Source: Diadophis punctatus similis
Taxonomy: Eukaryota; Chordata; Lepidosauria; Squamata; Dipsadidae
Reading direction: 5' to 3'
NCBI GenBank assembly: GCA_023053685.1
Contig: JALIGW010000002.1
Span: 254,996,739-255,060,738 of the forward strand
Length of the DNA: 64,000 nucleotides
The first letter of the stretch is position 1; the number at the start of each line of letters is the position of its first letter. The translations under genes were made by a program, and so were the position numbers. Positions 28,684-41,588 of the stretch are shown here, in pieces. Under the pieces are notes generated by a model that saw only the letters and a program-made list of their open reading frames with translations, was not told the DNA's origin and searched no databases.

Positions 28684-30655
28684 ACTTGGCAAAGCTCCTA
28701 GAGTTGGCAAAGTTCCTGAGTTGGCAAAGTTCAGTCTCTGATAACAAAACGCGACAGAGAAGCACCAAACAGGTCCCACAAAACAAACTGATCAAGACGG
28801 GATTTTCCAACGTTGTTCTCTACAACTTCCCAACTGCATCAACTCTTCTTAAATAGACTTAAGGGCATGGTGGCCAATTAGCCCCAGGTCTCACTCCCGA
28901 GTTAGACCTCCTTTGGAGTAGACCTTTCTGCCTCTTGGCCGCCCGGCATGCTCTGGCATTCTGGAATGGATTAGTAGCCTCTCCGTTCTCAGCACTGCCA
29001 CAAGACACTGAAGGCTCCAAAGGTCCAGGCTGCACAAGCTGCGAGCAGGCCACAACAGGCACTGAGGTTGCAGCGCTGCACGTGGAGTGGGCCGTGATGT
29101 TGTCTGGAACCGGGTGACCTGCCAAGGGATACGCCTTGGTAATCGCTGCCCTGATCCATCTACCCACAGTGGAGGACGATACCTTGAGAACCATATATCG
29201 GGGCAGGAAACCCACTAGGAGTGCTTCTGATTTACGGAAGGCCGAAGTTCGCTCAATGTAAATCTTAAGGGCCCTCCTAACATCTAAAGAATGCCACACC
29301 GTTTCTCGTGGGTGTCTAAGGTGCGAACAGAAGGTAGGTAGAACCAACTCTTGAGAACGATGAAACAAGGAGTTAACCTTGGGTAAAAAGGAAGGATCTA
29401 GCCGAAGTACCACCTTGTCAGAATGGAACACACACAAATCTTTGCAAATCAACCGAGCAGACAATTCGGAAATACGGTGGGCCAATGTAATTGCTAACAA
29501 AAAGGCAACTTTGTAAGACAAACAACTGAGACTAGCGTCTCGTAATGGTTCATAAGGAGGACCAGTCAGGGAGTCCAGTACCAGTGGTAAGTCCCATGTA
29601 GGGAAGTGATGCACCACAGGAGGGCTGATGTTCGAAACCCCTTTGAGAAACCGGTGGACTGTGGGATAGTTTGCAAGGGATTGAAGGGAGTCACATGACA
29701 GTACTGAAGATAAGGCCACCACTTGTCATCTTAGAGTGTTGGGAGAAAGTCCCATAGTCAAACCTTTCTTGAGGAAAAGGAGAATCTTTGGAATGGGAAA
29801 ACATAAAGGAGAGATGCCTTCTGCAGAACACCAATCACAGAACGCCTGCCACGTTGCTTGATATATGTGGACAGTGGCAGGCCTTCTAGAGGCCAAAATT
29901 ATGTGAATTATGTCTCTATCATACTCCTGGAGACAGAGAGATTCCTGCTCAACCGCCATGTGGTCATTTGTAGTCACTGGGCGTCTGGGTGGAGAACCTC
30001 CCCCTGGCTGAGCAGGTCCCGATGACTCGGAAGCTTCCATGGTGGTGCTCAGGAGAGAAACTGAAGGTCGCTAAACCAAACCCGCCGAGGCCAGTGTGGG
30101 GCCACCAGTATGACCTCGGCTGAGTGTTGCAACACCTTTTGTATGACCCTGGGAAGTAAGGGAAGGGGCGGGAATGTATACAAGAGGCCCTTGGGCCATG
30201 GAGTCCGTAGCGTGTCGACAGCTTCCGCTCTCGAGGATGGGAACCAGGAGAAAAATCATGGGAGTTGGGCATTCTGTGGAATTGCAAACAAATCTATTAG
30301 GGGCAGACCAAATCTGTCAGTGATAGCTCGAAAAACATCAGGATGTAACTGCCACTCAGTCTGATCTATCTCCGAGCGGCTTAACCAATCTGCTTGTTTA
30401 TTTGCTTCCCCAGAGATATACTCAGCAGTTATGGATAGAAGCCGTTTCTCAGAGCCCTAAGCATAGAGCTTCTCTAATAAGGCTGCTGAATGGGTACCCC
30501 CCCTGCTTATTTACATGCGCCTTCGCTGTGACATTATCAGTTAACACTAGAACATGGCTCCCTCTTAACTTCCAGTGGAAGTGCTTGAGAGCGAGGAAGA
30601 TGGCCCTGAGCTCTAACACGTTTAACCTCGTGAAAGACTGCATTTAAACTGGGGA
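28684..30655 (-). mobile_element. DIRS-like retrotransposon fragment (RNase H plus tyrosine recombinase)
   Basis: On the minus strand, RNase H-type sequence (30643-30449, LNVLELRAIFLALKHFHWKL and VLVLTDNVTAKAHVNKQGG) is followed by a connecting segment (30287-30064). A tyrosine recombinase then runs from 30040 to about 28900. That order fits DIRS elements, which integrate with a tyrosine recombinase rather than a DDE integrase. The reverse transcriptase and terminal repeats are missing. About 175 bp after the recombinase could be the 3' flank of the element. Confidence 0.85.
28859..30040 (-). pseudogene. DIRS tyrosine recombinase, broken
   Basis: The frame starts METSE-like (MEASESSGPAQPGG) at 30040 and includes HIYQATWQAFCDWCSAEGIS (SAM-like region). 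It hits an in-frame TGA at 29723-29725, then continues with VAFLLAITLAHRISELSARL (first catalytic Arg), VVLRLDPSFLPKVNSLFHRS, DVRRALKIYIERTSAFRKSE and STVGRWIRAAITKAYPLAG. The motif expected as HSTRS reads HSTCS, so the second catalytic Arg is lost. The C-terminal Tyr region is frameshifted. Confidence 0.85.
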
Positions 30656-31084
30656 ATACATCCAAGATGGTGGACGGAAGTTTAATTTGATTGACAGACT
30701 CAGTCCTCGTTGTGATTGGCCGAGAACAACCCTATCTGAATGCTAGCTCCAACCCCCATGGAGAATATCAGAATACACACTTCCATATAATAGAATAAAA
30801 TCAATAACCAGATGGAAAGATTAGAGATTGAAAGATGGTATGCATGCTCAAATAATATTGTGATTGGCATTAGAATGGTACATTAAAACACTGAACAACT
30901 AAATAATGAAGGACTATATCTTAATACAAATATGTGTATTAATACTAGAATTACATAAGCTTAACAAATGTAACAAATATTGATTAGTATTGTTATTTGT
31001 ATAAAAATGAATGATACCCAGAAGTCACACTGTTCATGTATTGATGTTGATGTTTATATAAAAAAACAAACAAACAAACAAATC
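30656..31084. other. AT-rich segment, possibly LINE 3' UTR
   Basis: It ends in an AAAC microsatellite (31064-31082), a common LINE tail type. It holds no supported coding sequence. An L1 3' UTR is possible but not shown. Confidence 0.3.
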
Positions 31085-31688
31085 CTGCAGTATCTTCCCG
31101 CCACCGTGCAAACCCCAGCACGGGCAATAGCAGCTCTGCCTTCCCCCTTCCAAAACACGCCTTCCACAGTGCAAGGGGCGGCAGGCAAGTCCCGCTTTTC
31201 GCTTTCCACATGCTCACTTGCAGTAACTGGGACTTCTGCTGGCGACACTGGCAGCAGGCAGAGACAGAGGCACAGGACCGGTCACTCCATATCCAGCAGC
31301 CGCTGCAAGCACATTTCAGGCAGCTACTACAAGCACATTTTGGGAAAGAGATGGGAAGCATTTCAATAGCAGGTCAAGCCGTGTCTTATTCAGATCACAT
31401 CCCAACATGTTTTGGGAGAAGGTGCAGCTGCTATTGCCCGGGATGTAATTTGAATAACACCCGATTTGACCTGGTATTGAACCACTTCCCTAAAAGGGGG
31501 CAACAAACGGGAAGGGCACCCGGACTTGTGGCGCTTTTTGATTCAGGCGCTGCTGCCGACATGGAAGGGGAGGATTCTTCATTTGCACATCATGTCTCCC
31601 GTGAGGTCTCATGGAGAGGCAGGCGAGCCCCTCGTCCTTAGCTGCACAGCTTCTCCCCCCCACCTTTCTCCTCTGCTTCAGCACAGCC
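31085..31688. other. Unidentified GC-moderate segment
   Basis: No gene or repeat was recognised in this 0.6-kb block. Overlapping short frames on both strands have no domain signature. It could be an old DNA transposon; ends were not found. Confidence 0.3.
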
Positions 31689-31691
31689 TAT

Positions 31692-31790
<99 letters not shown>

Positions 31791-31850
31791 TTTGTTTGTT
31801 TGTTTAGATGCTCTTATAGGCCGCCCAATCCCGTGGGACTCAGCCTAGCC
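31689..31850 (-). repeat. (TTTA)n microsatellite with L2 3' tail
   Basis: About 25 near-perfect ttta units run from 31689 to about 31790, followed by tttg units and the L2 3' UTR block (ggccgcccaatcccgtggga). It is an expanded tail of a severely truncated minus-strand L2. Confidence 0.9.
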
Positions 31851-31967
31851 CTTCAAAGATGGAGACCAGATTCAAAGGGGATGGGAGAGTCAGGACAAAT
31901 CTGCAAGAAACGGACCTTTCCTTCCATGCTAGATTCTCACAACCGCAACAGGTCTCCTTTCCCTCCT

Positions 31968-32540
31968 GGAGTGTGATGCTAGTTCACCTCCTCGTGGTGC
32001 ACCCTGGATAGCACAGCAGTGTGAACCAAATGACTAGCAACAACTGGCAGCCAGACTACATTGAAGAATTGGCAGTTAACGACAGTTGGCAGCCAGACAT
32101 CATTGTAGAACTCGTGGCTCTCTAAATACATGGCAACGGATAGTTGTGTTGATCAGGTGCTGAGCCAAACAGGACATATTGAGGCTGGTTTCCAGTGAGG
32201 CTTAAAAACCACAGCTGTGTTCATCGACCTTACTGAAGCATATGATACCCTGTGGAAGAAGGGTCTGCTTTAAACAAAATTGGACCCACAATAGAAGAAT
32301 TGGCTCGGCAAATTACACCTCCCACTGGAATTGAAAAAAGCCAAAATAATATCACTTCTGAAACCTGGCAAACCACAAGAGAGTACCCCCCAGTGTGACT
32401 GTGGTGCTCCTTGACAAAATATTCATCACATTGTGTCTGAATGTCCATCAAGTGCTTACACTGGCCCAATGTCTGATCATTTTGTGGGAAACAGAGTTGT
32501 ATTGTTTTTACAGAATTGCAAAAAGACATGTTGGCCTGTG
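31968..32540 (+). mobile_element. Non-LTR LINE fragment with CDCG motif, internally deleted (copy 1)
   Basis: A 5' block (31968-32140) is shared in inverse orientation with 55065-55240. Then comes reverse-transcriptase-like text (AVFIDLTEAYDTLWKKGL, first catalytic Asp region), and after a deletion the C-terminal PQCDCGAP-QNIHHIVSECPS. The 3' end of the same LINE (accataagtccatgtatttg plus gctaaataaat) reappears at 33036-33075 after an LTR-like insertion. The clade is unresolved; it is Jockey-like in style. Confidence 0.7.
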
Positions 32541-33030
32541 AGGAAAATACATTGTATATGTTTCTAATCTCATGAGCTAGGCTGAAGCCTGAGAATTGTA
32601 CACAGGAGCCAGGATTAGAGGCCTTTGCTAGAAACCAGCCATAACTAGAATTTACTGAAATGATAGTTACTCTAGAAGCAATCCCTAGGAACCAGGACCA
32701 TAAAAGGAAATTCGTAAATAAGGGCGGGGCGAGATAGAATTAGTGTAGTGGGATATCTAATCAGGGGAGGAGATAATGTATTCATTTTAGACACTTTGGA
32801 TAGGTTGTGACATCATTATTACTAAAACAATAAAGAAGAGGTAGGAGGTAAATCTGTAACCGTACTAGGGAATATAAGGCAAATGTATTGATGATTTAGG
32901 GGTGTGTCCACTGTACCAGCATGTGCGTGGTCCACCCGCTTTGCAAAGTGAATAATAAAATTACCATTGGTTTTCTCTTGGACGTTTTGGCTGGTGAGTG
33001 TTTATTTCCAAACTAGACGACGAATCCCAC
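32541..33030 (+). mobile_element. Probable solo LTR inserted in the CDCG LINE
   Basis: The block runs from about TGTTGGCCTGTGAGGAAAAT to cgaatcccaca. It has a TATA-like gggaatataagg (about 32870), a poly-A signal aataataaaattacc (32951) and TG/CA-type ends. It separates the C-terminus of the LINE from its 3' tail. A clear target duplication was not found. Confidence 0.5.
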
Positions 33031-33075
33031 AATTTTAACTACCATAAGTCCATGTATTTGCCATATGCTAAATAA

Positions 33076-33836
33076 ATACTGTAAATCCCTCCTTCTCCTT
33101 CCCCTTGCTTCTCAGGTGAGGGATGAAAAGCTCCATTGTTCCCAGCCGCTGGACCACCGTCTGTCTTTGCTTGTGTAGTGTGCAGCAGAGCTGTATGACC
33201 AGGTTAGACGGCAGGGGCCGAGAAGGCATGCCTCACGGCAGCAGTACCATCAATAGACAAAACCAGAAGCGAGGGGGGGGATAGGTATGCGATCCGGTCT
33301 GCAGAACACACCATGCAGCTGTCTGACGCATCAGTTGCAGGCAAGGAAAGAAAGACAAACAGCCGCACAGAGCATTTGGTGTGCTGGATCCCGTGCCTCG
33401 CCCAACCTCCCCATGCCTCTGCTGGTGTCACCACTCTGAAATGTGACAAGAGATGGTACAGAGGTGGCGCCTTGCTGCGCCCCCTGCACTCTCGACCCCA
33501 CCATCCAACCTTGTCTTCCAGCTATGCTGCACACTACGCAGATACTGGGACAGACCACGTGCCTCACCCCCGCACATCTGCCTCCACTTGCTCTTTGGAG
33601 GGACTGAGCTACACGGGCTACAGGTGCTTCCAGACACAATTGGCCCCTGGACGTGTGCTCGCAGCCTCCTGTGCTGGCCACCCCCACCGCCCACTGATGA
33701 AGTTCTGAACTAGGACTTATTTTGGGTGTAGGGTGTATATTGTGTATATTTTGGGTGTAGGGTGTATATTGTGAGCACCATGAAAAATCATGCTGTGGCT
33801 TATTTTGGGGTAGGTCTTATTATTGGGGAAACACGG
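33076..33836. mobile_element. TA-flanked non-autonomous element, family A, partial (copy 3)
   Basis: The right end reads cttattattggggaaacacg-g followed by TA at 33837-33838, as in the two complete family A elements (37126-39315 and 41591-44039). The left terminus was not found. Two imperfect copies of ttttgggtgtagggtgtata lie near the right end. No coding content is supported. Confidence 0.55.
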
Positions 33837-33838
33837 TA

Positions 33839-34064
33839 GTAAACACACCACTGTTAACTAATTTTCTTTAAGTTACCTTTATACTTTTTCCTAGCCCCTG
33901 GCACACCATAAAAAAAATATGATCCTAATCTTTGAAAATTATATTTTGCCCATGCATTTTCTCAGCTTCTGTTCATTCTGGCCCCTTGTTTGAAAGACAA
34001 ATTGTTCATCCTGAAGCTTTTTTTTGCACACTCTACATTGACATCTGTCATTGTTCCATCACAT
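33839..34064. other. Spacer, noncoding
   Basis: No gene or repeat is recognised. It ends with the target catcacat of the following hAT element. Confidence 0.4.
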
Positions 34065-34319
34065 CAGGGGTGGGTTCTGGATCCTTTTGCTGCCGGTTCG
34101 CTCAGGGTCGCACTGTGTGCACGCGCTTCATGCGCGTGTGCCTGCAGCAATAAAAATAGCTTCTGCGCATACGCAGAAGCAAAAATTAGCTCCTGTGCAG
34201 AAGCAAAATCAAAGATGGTGGCATCCACGGAGACACCAACAGAACCGGCTCTGTGACGTCATTGCCGAGTTACTAACGGTTCTAAGGAACCGGTTAGAAC
34301 CGGTAGGAACCCACCTCTG
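34065..34319. mobile_element. Short non-autonomous hAT element (255 bp)
   Basis: The ends are CAGGGGTGGGTTCTGG and the complement of CAGAGGTGGGTTCC. The flanks are catcacat (34057-34064) and catcacac (34320-34327), a 7/8 match. The paralogous spacer at about 2345 reads ccatcatatcataagagg without the element. Its relative is 47224-47662. Confidence 0.85.
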
Positions 34320-34954
34320 CATCACACCATAAGAGGTCATTGACCGAGATTCCTTGCTTCTGCATTCATACCGCTTGACTCAGATCTTAAATTTGACACA
34401 GCAGATGCAAGTTGAATTGAAGGATCCTTGATACTCTCTGAGGTTGGTTGGTGCATTAATGATGTTCCCTAGTTTTGGTAATGAAATGTCTGCATCAACA
34501 CAATCAAGCTCAGAGCGCACCAAGAACCCCTCATTTCAACCATGAGCTACACATTTTCTCCTTTATTGGCAGGTTGGATTATTTTTGGTATCTTCACATC
34601 CCAGAGAAAGTTCCCATGCGCATTTCTGCAAGTTTCATCAGGAAGGATTGAAGTAGTTTTTTCAAGTTCTTCTTCTTAATTTCACATCATTTTGAACCCA
34701 TTGATTTTTAAAGGCCTTCCTTCTTGATTAATCATTTGCAATTTTAGCACACTCAAGTGGTTTTCATTCTGATTCTCTGGAGTATCCCTAATTAAGGAGG
34801 GAGGAAAGAAAAGGGAGGAAGGAGTCAGAATCATAATTCATTGCCATTGTAATTTCGAATGGTTACTTAATAAATTATTGTAAATCAAGGACTACCTGGG
34901 TTGGCCAGTAGGCTCGCTAGCTAGGGGAACTTAATATGCATCCATATTTGTTAA
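34320..34954. other. Array spacer (duplicate of 2340-2960)
   Basis: It is closely parallel to 2340-2960, without the SINE that follows there. No gene is present. Confidence 0.75.
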
Positions 34955-35990
34955 ATAAGAGAATAGGAGAGTTGGAAGGGACCATGGAGGTCTTCTAGTC
35001 TAACCCCCTGCTTAGGCAAGAAACCATACACCACTTCAGACAAATGGTTATCCAACATCTTCTTAAAAACTTCCAGTGTTGGAGCATTCACAACCTCTGG
35101 AGGCAAGTTGTTCCACTGATTAATTGTTCTGTCAGGAAATTTCTCCTTAGTTCTAAGTTACTTCTCTCCTTGATTAGTTTCCACCCATTGCTTCTTGTCC
35201 TGCCTTCAGGTGCTTTGGAGAATAGTTTGACTCCCTCTTCTTTGTGTCAACCCCTGAGATATTGGAACACTGCTATCATGTCTCCCCTAGTCCTTCTTTT
35301 CATTAAACTAGACATACCCAGTACCTGCAACCGTTCATGTTTTAGCCTCCAGTCCCCTAATCATCTTTGTTGCTCTTCTCTGCACTCTTTTTAGAGTCTC
35401 AACATCCTTTTTGCATTGTGGCGACCAAAACTGTATGCAGTATTCCAAGTGTGGCCTTACCAAGGCATTATAAAGTGGTATTAACACTTCACGTGAACTT
35501 GATTCTATCCCTCTGTTAATGTAGCCTAGAACTGTGTTGGCTTTTTTGGCAGCTGCTGCACACTGCTGGCTCATATTTAAATGGTTGTCCACTAGGACTC
35601 CAAGGTCCCTCTCACAGTTACTACTATTGAGCAAGGTACCACATATACTATACCTGTGCATTTTGTTTTTCTTGCCTAAATGTAGAACCTAACTTTTTTC
35701 ACCATTGAATTTCATTTTGTTAGATAGAGCCCAATGTTCAAGTCTGTCAAGATCCTTCTGTATCTTGAGCCTATCTTCTGGATAGTTGGCTATTCCTGCC
35801 AGTTTGGTGTCATCTGCAAATTTGATGAGTTCCCCATCTATCCCCTCGTCCAAGTCATTGATGAAGATGTTGAAGAGTACTGAGCCTAAAACAGAGCCTT
35901 GGGGTACGCCACTGCATACTTCCCTCCATGTAGATGCAGTTCCATTGAGCACTACACGTTGAGTGCAGTTGACTTTCTCTACCATTGCTT
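34955..35990 (-). mobile_element. CR1 LINE 3' part (reverse transcriptase to 3' end)
   Basis: The reverse strand encodes [32 protein letters not shown] text ([20 protein letters not shown], catalytic box FADD intact), LNSSNCERDLGVLVDNHLNM and [20 protein letters not shown]. It ends at 34955 with the CR1 3' UTR. It is inserted in the array spacer at the position that is empty at 62490 and holds a SINE at 2967. Confidence 0.92.
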
Positions 35991-37123
35991 TCTGTTAATA
36001 AAACTACTTCCTTTAACATTCCGTATGTGGACAAAGTTCAGAACAGACACAAAGGTATGCATATTTCCAGGACGTTAAAACTATTCTGAGTTAAAGCATC
36101 AATTTTTTTCACAGAAACGGCTGTGAAATCATGGCTCTGAAAAAAATGAGAAGTGCAAAATGAGTAAACAGTGTGACCAGGCAGTGTGAAGGCAAACAAA
36201 ATTCTTGGTTGCCTCACCAGATGTATCACCATGAAGAAAAAGGAGGAACTGACTCAGTACATAGGGGTTTAGTCAGATCTCATTTGGAACACTGTGACCA
36301 GTTCTGGAGACCTCACTTTATAACGGTATTGATAAGATTGTGTGAGTCCAGAGATGGGCAACATGACGGAAGGCAAGGAAAGATCAACACAAAATTAGGA
36401 CAAAGAGCCTATGAGTTGCATTTTCTAATTCAGCATCACTATAACCCCGTTCTCCTTATGGTTGTTTCTCAGTTATTACTTGCAATACATAATGTAAAGC
36501 AGGGTGGAAAGGCTGATTTTGATGTTAAGCAAAGTAGGAAAATCTGAAACAATAGTAAGGGATTCAAGACTAATGCATTTCTGACTGCAACTCTGTGTCA
36601 GGGTTCTGAGTAATGCATCCACCGAAAGCAGAACTCCAACGCACATAGATTCCTCAAAGAACGTGTTTATTAGATACACCATATCGGCACAGCTAGCGAA
36701 AACCAACTCTAAAAGTTCCCACAGTTTTCCCTTAATTAAAAGAGCAAATATTTCCTCTCCAGGTGTCACTGATTCCATTGTCCAATGAAGGTAGCTGGGA
36801 GGCTGCTGGGCCACTCCTCTATAATCTGTCAGGATGACCTTGGTCCCGACAGGAAAACCTTTTTTGTTTTGATAGCTGATCTATCCTCCTCTTCCCTTCC
36901 CCCTTTCAACGTTCATGGCAACTAGGAGGCAGAAGAAAAATGGCATCAGCCAGGTCAGCTTCAGAGTTGACACACTGCTCCAGTGGATATATTCATCAGA
37001 GGGAGTTTCTTGAAATGATTGGGGAATCTACACCACTTAAATATTGGCAGCCACACATCACTTTCAGATCAAATGATAACCTTAACCTCCACTGATCTCA
37101 TGTTTGTTTTAAAACCTCCTACT
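35991..37123. other. Array spacer (duplicate of 59940-60345 and 62505-63345)
   Basis: 36170-36600 matches 59995-60345 (caccagatgtatcaccat, gagatgggcaacatg). 36955-37115 matches 63200-63345. No exon or RNA gene is supported. Confidence 0.75.
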
Positions 37124-37326
37124 TACGGTGTTTCCCCGAAAATAAGACATGTCCCGAAACTAAGCCCCACAGGGCTTTTCGGGACATGCCTTGAAATAAG
37201 CCACCCCCCGAAAATAAGGCCCCCCCACTACTTCCGGGGGAAAGGGGGGGACATGCCGGGAGCCGCTCTTTTTGCGGCGGCACTCTTTTGGCCCGGAAAG
37301 AGAGAGAGATCCCTCAAGAAGTTTCC

Positions 37327-37500
37327 CTGCAAAGACCTGCTGAAAAAGAGAAGCGGCGAACTGCCAGACGCTGGTAAGATAAGCGTCTGTCAGCCTGGCC
37401 CTCCCCCTCCCCTGCCTCACATACCACCCCCAAATTGTGCCTGAACATGTTACCAGCGTCTGGCAGTTCGCCGCTTCTCTTTTGGGGCAAGTCTTTGCAG
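37327..37500. repeat. Hairpin with 50-bp arms in family A element
   Basis: The arms are 37327-37376 and 37451-37500 with a loop of about 74 bp. The paired core aagcggcgaactgccagacg is perfectly repeated in reverse complement. Confidence 0.88.
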
Positions 37501-38565
37501 AGAGAGGGGAGGAAGGTGGGGGGGAGGCCTCTTTCCGACCGGTTTATCGGTGCCTTCCCGTGATTTTTCCACCTCGAGACCAGGCTGGTTAGAAAGAGCA
37601 TCGCTTTTTCTATAAAAAGAGCCTGGTCCCGACTTTCTCCCCTGGAAGATTGTCCGACAAAAGGATTGAAATGGAAAAGGCGAGTGCCGGTGGCTTTGTT
37701 AAAGCCGCTCGCATTGCCTTTGGAAAAGCCATTCTAGCGAATGGGGCTCTGACGGGGCGAAAGGGAAACGCTCCGCTCTCGCTCTCTCCCAGCCTTAGCA
37801 AAGCCGGATTGCCTGCGCAGGGGACAAGGAACCCAGGTCTCGGCTCAGGACCCCCAGGATTCCCCGAGCGCTGCTGGACCCCCAGAACTCCCCAAGGGTG
37901 GATTTCAGAGGCAGGTTCTTTCATCAAGAAATGTTTCACGTGTGTGGGTTTTGCAGGGGGAGAAAAGGCGAGCAGAAACGATAGCTTTGGGCGCAATCCA
38001 AAGTGATCCAAATCTGAAATCTGCATATAGCACGGAAATAGAGTTCTGCAAATTTGTGCCGTTCATGCCTGTCTTTGAATCAAAGTAACAGCGGACTGGG
38101 TTTTAATAATATTAGCAATAATATAAAATAAGACAAAATAAAATAAAAGTTAAAAAAAAGAGATCCACTCCTTCTAAGCACGGAACATTTATAAAGTCTA
38201 CAGATTATTCACACCTGGATTGCCATGAAGATGACAACGTCACGCTCTTAGAAGTTTCAGAACATATCGTATTTCTATTTGCCATTTCTGTTTCTCCAGC
38301 CCCCACCCTCTGTGCCCCAGCTGGCGGGAGAATTGTCAAATCAGGATCCCGGTGGGTCCCTGGGATAGCGCTTGGTCCCCCTGAAGAAATCGGGAAGAGA
38401 GCGAGGAAAAACCAGAGGTGGTTGCGAGGTTAGAATTTCCCTGCAGAGACTTTGGCAGGCACTCTGGTACGAAATTCAATCTCTATTTTTTATGAGAAGT
38501 AAACCTTCTAAATAAATTTTATTAGGGGCAACCAATATATTTTTCTAGTCGCTCCCTTTGTTCCA

Positions 38566-38571
<6 letters not shown>

Positions 38572-38616
<45 letters not shown>

Positions 38617-38625
38617 AAGAGAGAG
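38572..38625 (+). repeat. (GA)n microsatellite
   Basis: About 20 gagaga units continue into gcgagcaagagag. Confidence 0.95.
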
Positions 38626-39004
38626 GCCGGTGTGTGCACCCCCCACGGGACTAGCTCGGCTCCTCTGGGCTCTGCCTACGGCAATTTAAAACGCTCTTCT
38701 ACCTGCGAGGAAGAGGGGGCAAGCCTAGAGCAGCCAAGCCAGTCCCGCGGGGGGGGGTGCACGTAGCCGCCTTTCCCTCTCCCTCTCTCTCACCCGTTCC
38801 TTGCCTGAGCCCGGCTAGAAGCCAAACTTCCACCCGGGCTCAGCTGCAGAAGCAGCCAGGCACACGCTCACTCGCCAGCCTGCGCCCATCCCGTTGCTGC
38901 CCCTTCGGTTCTTCCTTCCGCCTCCACCTCGCTCGCTTGCCACCCCGCCCCGCCCCATCATTCGCCCGAAACCTCCAAACTCCGCCCCACCGCAAAACGC
39001 ACCA

Positions 39005-39195
39005 CTTACTGGAGTTTGACAGCTCTGGGGTTTCCCTCGGCTAGGGGGAAAAATCTTGCATAGTGCAGAAACTCTTCTCGCTTCGAGAACTTGCTAATTG
39101 CTTGTCTCGCGAGAAGAGTTTCTGCACTATGCAAGATTTTTTTTCCCCTAAACAGATTAGCCGAGAGACCACGGAGCTGCCGAACTTCAGTAAGT
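39005..39195. repeat. Hairpin near the right end of family A copy 1
   Basis: A perfect 32-bp stem (39050-39081 with 39109-39140, reading aaaatcttgcatagtgcaga and on) has a 27-bp loop. Imperfect outer arms extend it to about 39005 and 39195. Confidence 0.88.
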
Positions 39196-39317
39196 GGTGC
39201 GTCCCGGCCTGCCTGCACCCCAAAAATAATAAGCCACCCCCCGAAAATAAGGCCAGGGGCATTTTTGGGGGGTCAAAAAAATATAAGCCCCTGTCTTATT
39301 TTCGGGGAAACACGGTA

Positions 39318-39431
39318 GCAAAAAAGCACAAGAAAGGATTGAGAATCAAAATCAGAATACACCTGGAAGGGAACTTAGAGTCCTTCTAGTCCAGCCCCCT
39401 GCTCAAGAGGGGGCTTTTGATTCAGTTCCTT
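39318..39431 (-). other. 3' flank of gene 2 with a CR1 tail
   Basis: The text gcaaaaaagcacaagaaagg matches 63614-63640. A short CR1 3' UTR piece (tggaagggaacttagagtcc) reaches to within about 20 bp of the gene 2 stop codon. Confidence 0.65.
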
Positions 39432-40871
<1,440 letters not shown>

Positions 40872-40924
40872 TCATTAGGTTGTATTTTTGCATGCTTACA
40901 ATGCTGTGATATAGACATCATGAT

Positions 40925-41050
40925 TTGAATGCTCCAAGACTGGAAATTTTTAAGATAACCATTTGTCCGAAGTGGTGTAGGGTTTCCTGCCTAATCAAGG
41001 GGTTGGACTAGAAGACCTCCAAGGTCCCTTCCAAATCTGTTATTCTATTC
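40925..41050 (+). mobile_element. CR1 3' UTR fragment
   Basis: It contains gggttggactagaagacctc, caaggtcccttccaaatctg and the terminal ttattctattctat repeats typical of CR1. It is absent from gene 1's intron. Confidence 0.85.
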
Positions 41051-41125
41051 TATTTCTATATTCATGAGTCATGAAAGCTTTGAAAATATCTAGAAAAATT
41101 CTCTTTCTTTACAATTATCTAATTT

Positions 41126-41588
41126 AATTTAATTTTAATTTAATGGATTTCTGTGCCGCCCACTCCCTGGGGACTCTGGGCGGCTCACAGCATGTTAGAT
41201 TCCATTACAAGTAAAATGCAATAGTTAAAATATATAACAATATCAATACAATAATTAAAAATACAAAAAATACAAAAGTTAAAAAGAATATCTCATTACT
41301 ATCATGGGGGGGAGACCCTTATTTAAACTAATTGGTCTCACTTTCACCCCGCCTGCCGGAAGAGCCAAGTTTTTATTGCTTTCCGGAAGGCCAGTAGGGT
41401 GGGGATGGTCCTGATCTCCGGGGGACGCTGGTTCCACAGGGAGGGAGCTCCCACAGAGAAGGCCCTCCCCCTCGGCCCCGCCAGCCGGCATTGCTTGGTC
41501 GACAGGACCTGGAGGAGGCCGACTCTGTGGGCCCTAACCGGTCGTAGGGAGGTATGCGGCAGGATGCGGTCGCGAAGGTAACCATGTC
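41126..41588 (-). mobile_element. L2 LINE 3' end
   Basis: The plus strand shows gtgccgcccactccctgggg and ctgggcggctcacag. The reverse strand carries L2 C-terminal codons (degenerate PFRPAGG and SVGAPSLW region). It is cut at 41589 by a TA-flanked element. Confidence 0.85.

Larger units (their letters stand above)
37126..39315. mobile_element. TA-flanked non-autonomous DNA element, family A copy 1 (2,190 bp)
   Basis: The terminal repeats are CGGTGTTTCCCCGAAAATAA and its complement ttattttcggggaaacacgg, with TA outside both ends (37124-37125 and 39316-39317). The paralogous spacer at 63605-63620 has the uninterrupted text ctacttagcaaaaaa, a single TA. No transposase frame was recognised. Inside are two long hairpins (37327-37500 and 39005-39195) and a GA microsatellite. 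Confidence 0.92.

Noticed and set aside
31689..31800. Coding frame of repeated Leu-Phe-Ile-Tyr residues
   Set aside because: Translation of a TTTA microsatellite.
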